Shown here: piece after piece, positions 5,597 through 6,562 of the stretch
Layout: every line of letters starts with the position of its first letter
How positions within the stretch are numbered: the first letter of the stretch is position 1
Assembly: GCA_029287275.1 (NCBI GenBank)
Contig: JARFRL010000213.1
Location: 1 to 6,562 of the forward strand
DNA: 6,562 nt
Source of the DNA: Pontiella desulfatans
Lineage (GTDB): Bacteria > Verrucomicrobiota > Kiritimatiellia > Kiritimatiellales > Pontiellaceae
Direction of reading: 5' to 3'
Notes under the pieces: model-generated
Told to the model about the DNA's origin: nothing
The model's input: the letters and a program-made list of their open reading frames with translations, nothing else
Database searches by the model: none
Program-made: the position numbers and the translations under genes

Positions 5597-6214
5597 ATGG
5601 AACTGGTCAGCCAAAATGATTTGGACGCGTTATTCGAGTTTCTGCCCTGTCGGACGCCACCGGCGTGGATCGATGAGGCGCTGAAACAGGAAGAGATCCT
5701 TCTTTTGAACCATTGCTATCTGGAGCAATGCGCGGCCCGAACCGCGTTGGGCCTGATGTTCCGTTGTCCCGACAAGCCGGACCTGCTTTCGAAAATGTCG
5801 AAACTCGCCCGCGAGGAACTGCGCCATTTCGAGAAGGTGCATGCGCTGCTGACCGCCCGCGGCTACACGTATCGGATACTCCCGCCGTCGCGCTACGCGG
5901 GACTCCTGCGCGCCGAGGTTCGAAAGGGCGAACCCGATTCGCTCGTCGATACGCTGATTGTCGGCGCGTACATCGAGGCGCGGTCGTGCGAGCGCTTCGC
6001 TTCGCTCGCGCCGCGCGTGGACGAGGAACTCGCGACCTTTTTCCGGTCGTTGTTGAAATCCGAGGCGCGGCACTTCAAGGACTATCTCACGTTGGCCGAG
6101 AAACACGCGGGACTTCCAATCGATGAGCGCGTCGCGTTTTTCGGCGAGGTCGAGCGGGGCGCGATCGAGTCGCCGGACGATCAGTTCCGTTTTCACAGCG
6201 GCGTGCCCGCGTAA
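5597..6214 (+). CDS. miaE: tRNA-(ms2io6A37)-hydroxylase MiaE
   Basis: This 205-residue soluble protein is of normal length for MiaE. It is a non-haem di-iron oxygenase of the ferritin-like four-helix fold that uses oxygen to hydroxylate the isopentenyl chain of ms2i6A at position 37 of tRNAs reading UNN codons. The four iron-binding helices are visible: E43 in LLNHCYLEQCAARTAL, E74-x-x-H77 in LAREELRHFE, E127 in GAYIEARSCERF, and E156-x-x-H159 in KSEARHFKDYL. All expected carboxylate and histidine ligands are present. GGAGGA at 5588-5593 supports the start, though the spacing of 3-4 nt is short. It is transcribed alone on the plus strand, divergent from the esterase gene and convergent with the next gene. 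It would require miaA and miaB elsewhere in the genome to supply its substrate and implies growth with oxygen at least some of the time. Confidence 0.93.
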   Translation: MELVSQNDLDALFEFLPCRTPPAWIDEALKQEEILLLNHCYLEQCAARTALGLMFRCPDKPDLLSKMSKLAREELRHFEKVHALLTARGYTYRILPPSRYAGLLRAEVRKGEPDSLVDTLIVGAYIEARSCERFASLAPRVDEELATFFRSLLKSEARHFKDYLTLAEKHAGLPIDERVAFFGEVERGAIESPDDQFRFHSGVPA

Positions 6215-6217
6215 GCG

Positions 6218-6242
6218 CCGGCGTCAGGCGTCGGATCGTTTT
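6218..6242 (+). terminator. Weak candidate terminator after miaE
   Basis: CCGGCG (6218-6223) can pair with CGTCGG (6229-6234) around a 5-nt loop, with one G-T pair, and is followed after 4 nt by TTTT (6239-6242). The stem is short and the T-run is broken and displaced, and the structure lies inside the end of the convergent gene. Confidence 0.25.
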
Positions 6243-6562
6243 AGGCTGAGCTTATGCCAGCCTTTTTCGTTGAAGAACTCGAGCTTGAGCACGTCATTGA
6301 CGGCGCGGTTGTAGGGCCACGCGCCGGTCCCTCCGTTGATGATCAGCAAGCTTCGTTGCTCATCCAAGCGATCAATGGAAACGTTTTGTTTGAGGAGCGC
6401 GCCATCCTGCTGTTCCTGGTAGCGGATGCGGATGGTGTAGTCTTGGATTTTGACTTGGCACAGCGCGCAGGCATTGGTGTCGGCCGCGACCCAATCGCCT
6501 TGCATTTGGCGGAGATCGGCGGGCATCGCGGGAGAGGAATCGCGGGCTTTGGGTTGTTCTTT
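6224..6562 (-). CDS. Hypothetical protein, N-terminus beyond window
   Basis: The frame is open from the right edge of the window to a TGA at 6226-6224, giving 112 visible residues. An internal ATG at 6526-6524 has no ribosome binding site, and the frame continues upstream of it without a stop, so the true start is probably outside the window. The first visible residues (KEQPKARDSSPA) look like a hydrophilic linker after a signal or other domain. The rest is probably mainly beta-strand: LRQMQGDWVAAD, then a C-A-L-C pair (visible residues 32-35), KIQDYTIRIRYQ, RSLLIINGG and DVLKLEFFNEKGW. The 'QGDW' opening faintly resembles the 'LQGTW' domain of many Planctomycetes secreted proteins, but I do not recognise the family with confidence. 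No function is assigned. It converges on miaE with only 9 nt between stop codons. Confidence 0.6.
   Translation of the reverse strand, partial: KEQPKARDSSPAMPADLRQMQGDWVAADTNACALCQVKIQDYTIRIRYQEQQDGALLKQNVSIDRLDEQRSLLIINGGTGAWPYNRAVNDVLKLEFFNEKGWHKLSLKRSDA

Noticed and set aside
5630..6196. Minus-strand frame of 188 codons opposite miaE
   Set aside because: It is antisense to a gene with all MiaE iron ligands, and has no domain or ribosome binding site of note.

Overview
The window is a compact bacterial segment with GC-rich genes, AT-rich gaps and strong AGGAG-type ribosome binding sites. Lineage cannot be fixed from it. A secreted EF-hand plus alpha/beta-hydrolase protein and a terminal gene with a 'QGDW'-type secreted domain lean towards the Planctomycetota/Verrucomicrobiota (PVC) group. 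MiaE, DUF302 and DUF4405 proteins occur more widely, so this is a tentative inference.

Positions 1-4370, all minus strand and read from high to low coordinates, form a probable operon. It runs: an ArsR/SmtB-family regulator (4370-4071); an 817-residue four-module sulfur-transfer flavoprotein (3998-1545) made of a CoA-disulfide/persulfide reductase, a rhodanese, a TusA domain and a DsrE2 domain; a membrane-anchored DUF302 protein (1532-1074); a DUF4405 membrane protein with a duplicated soluble tail (1060-251); and a second DUF4405 paralogue cut by the window edge (208-1). Gaps are 12-13 nt between the middle genes, 42 nt before the last one and 72 nt after arsR. Stretches upstream of arsR and upstream of the fusion gene share short AT-rich motifs that could be operators of the ArsR protein. 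Together the genes suggest a persulfide or sulfane-sulfur handling system under thiol-based control, with membrane partners that may move electrons. That pathway assignment is inference.

Positions 4453-5499 (minus) encode a secreted esterase-like alpha/beta hydrolase with two canonical EF-hands. A 97-nt divergent gap separates it from miaE (5597-6214, plus), a di-iron tRNA hydroxylase. Converging on miaE with a 9-nt gap is a hypothetical gene (6562-6224, minus) that runs off the right edge. No rRNA, tRNA, CRISPR array, insertion sequence or other mobile element was seen, and no gap exceeds 100 nt.
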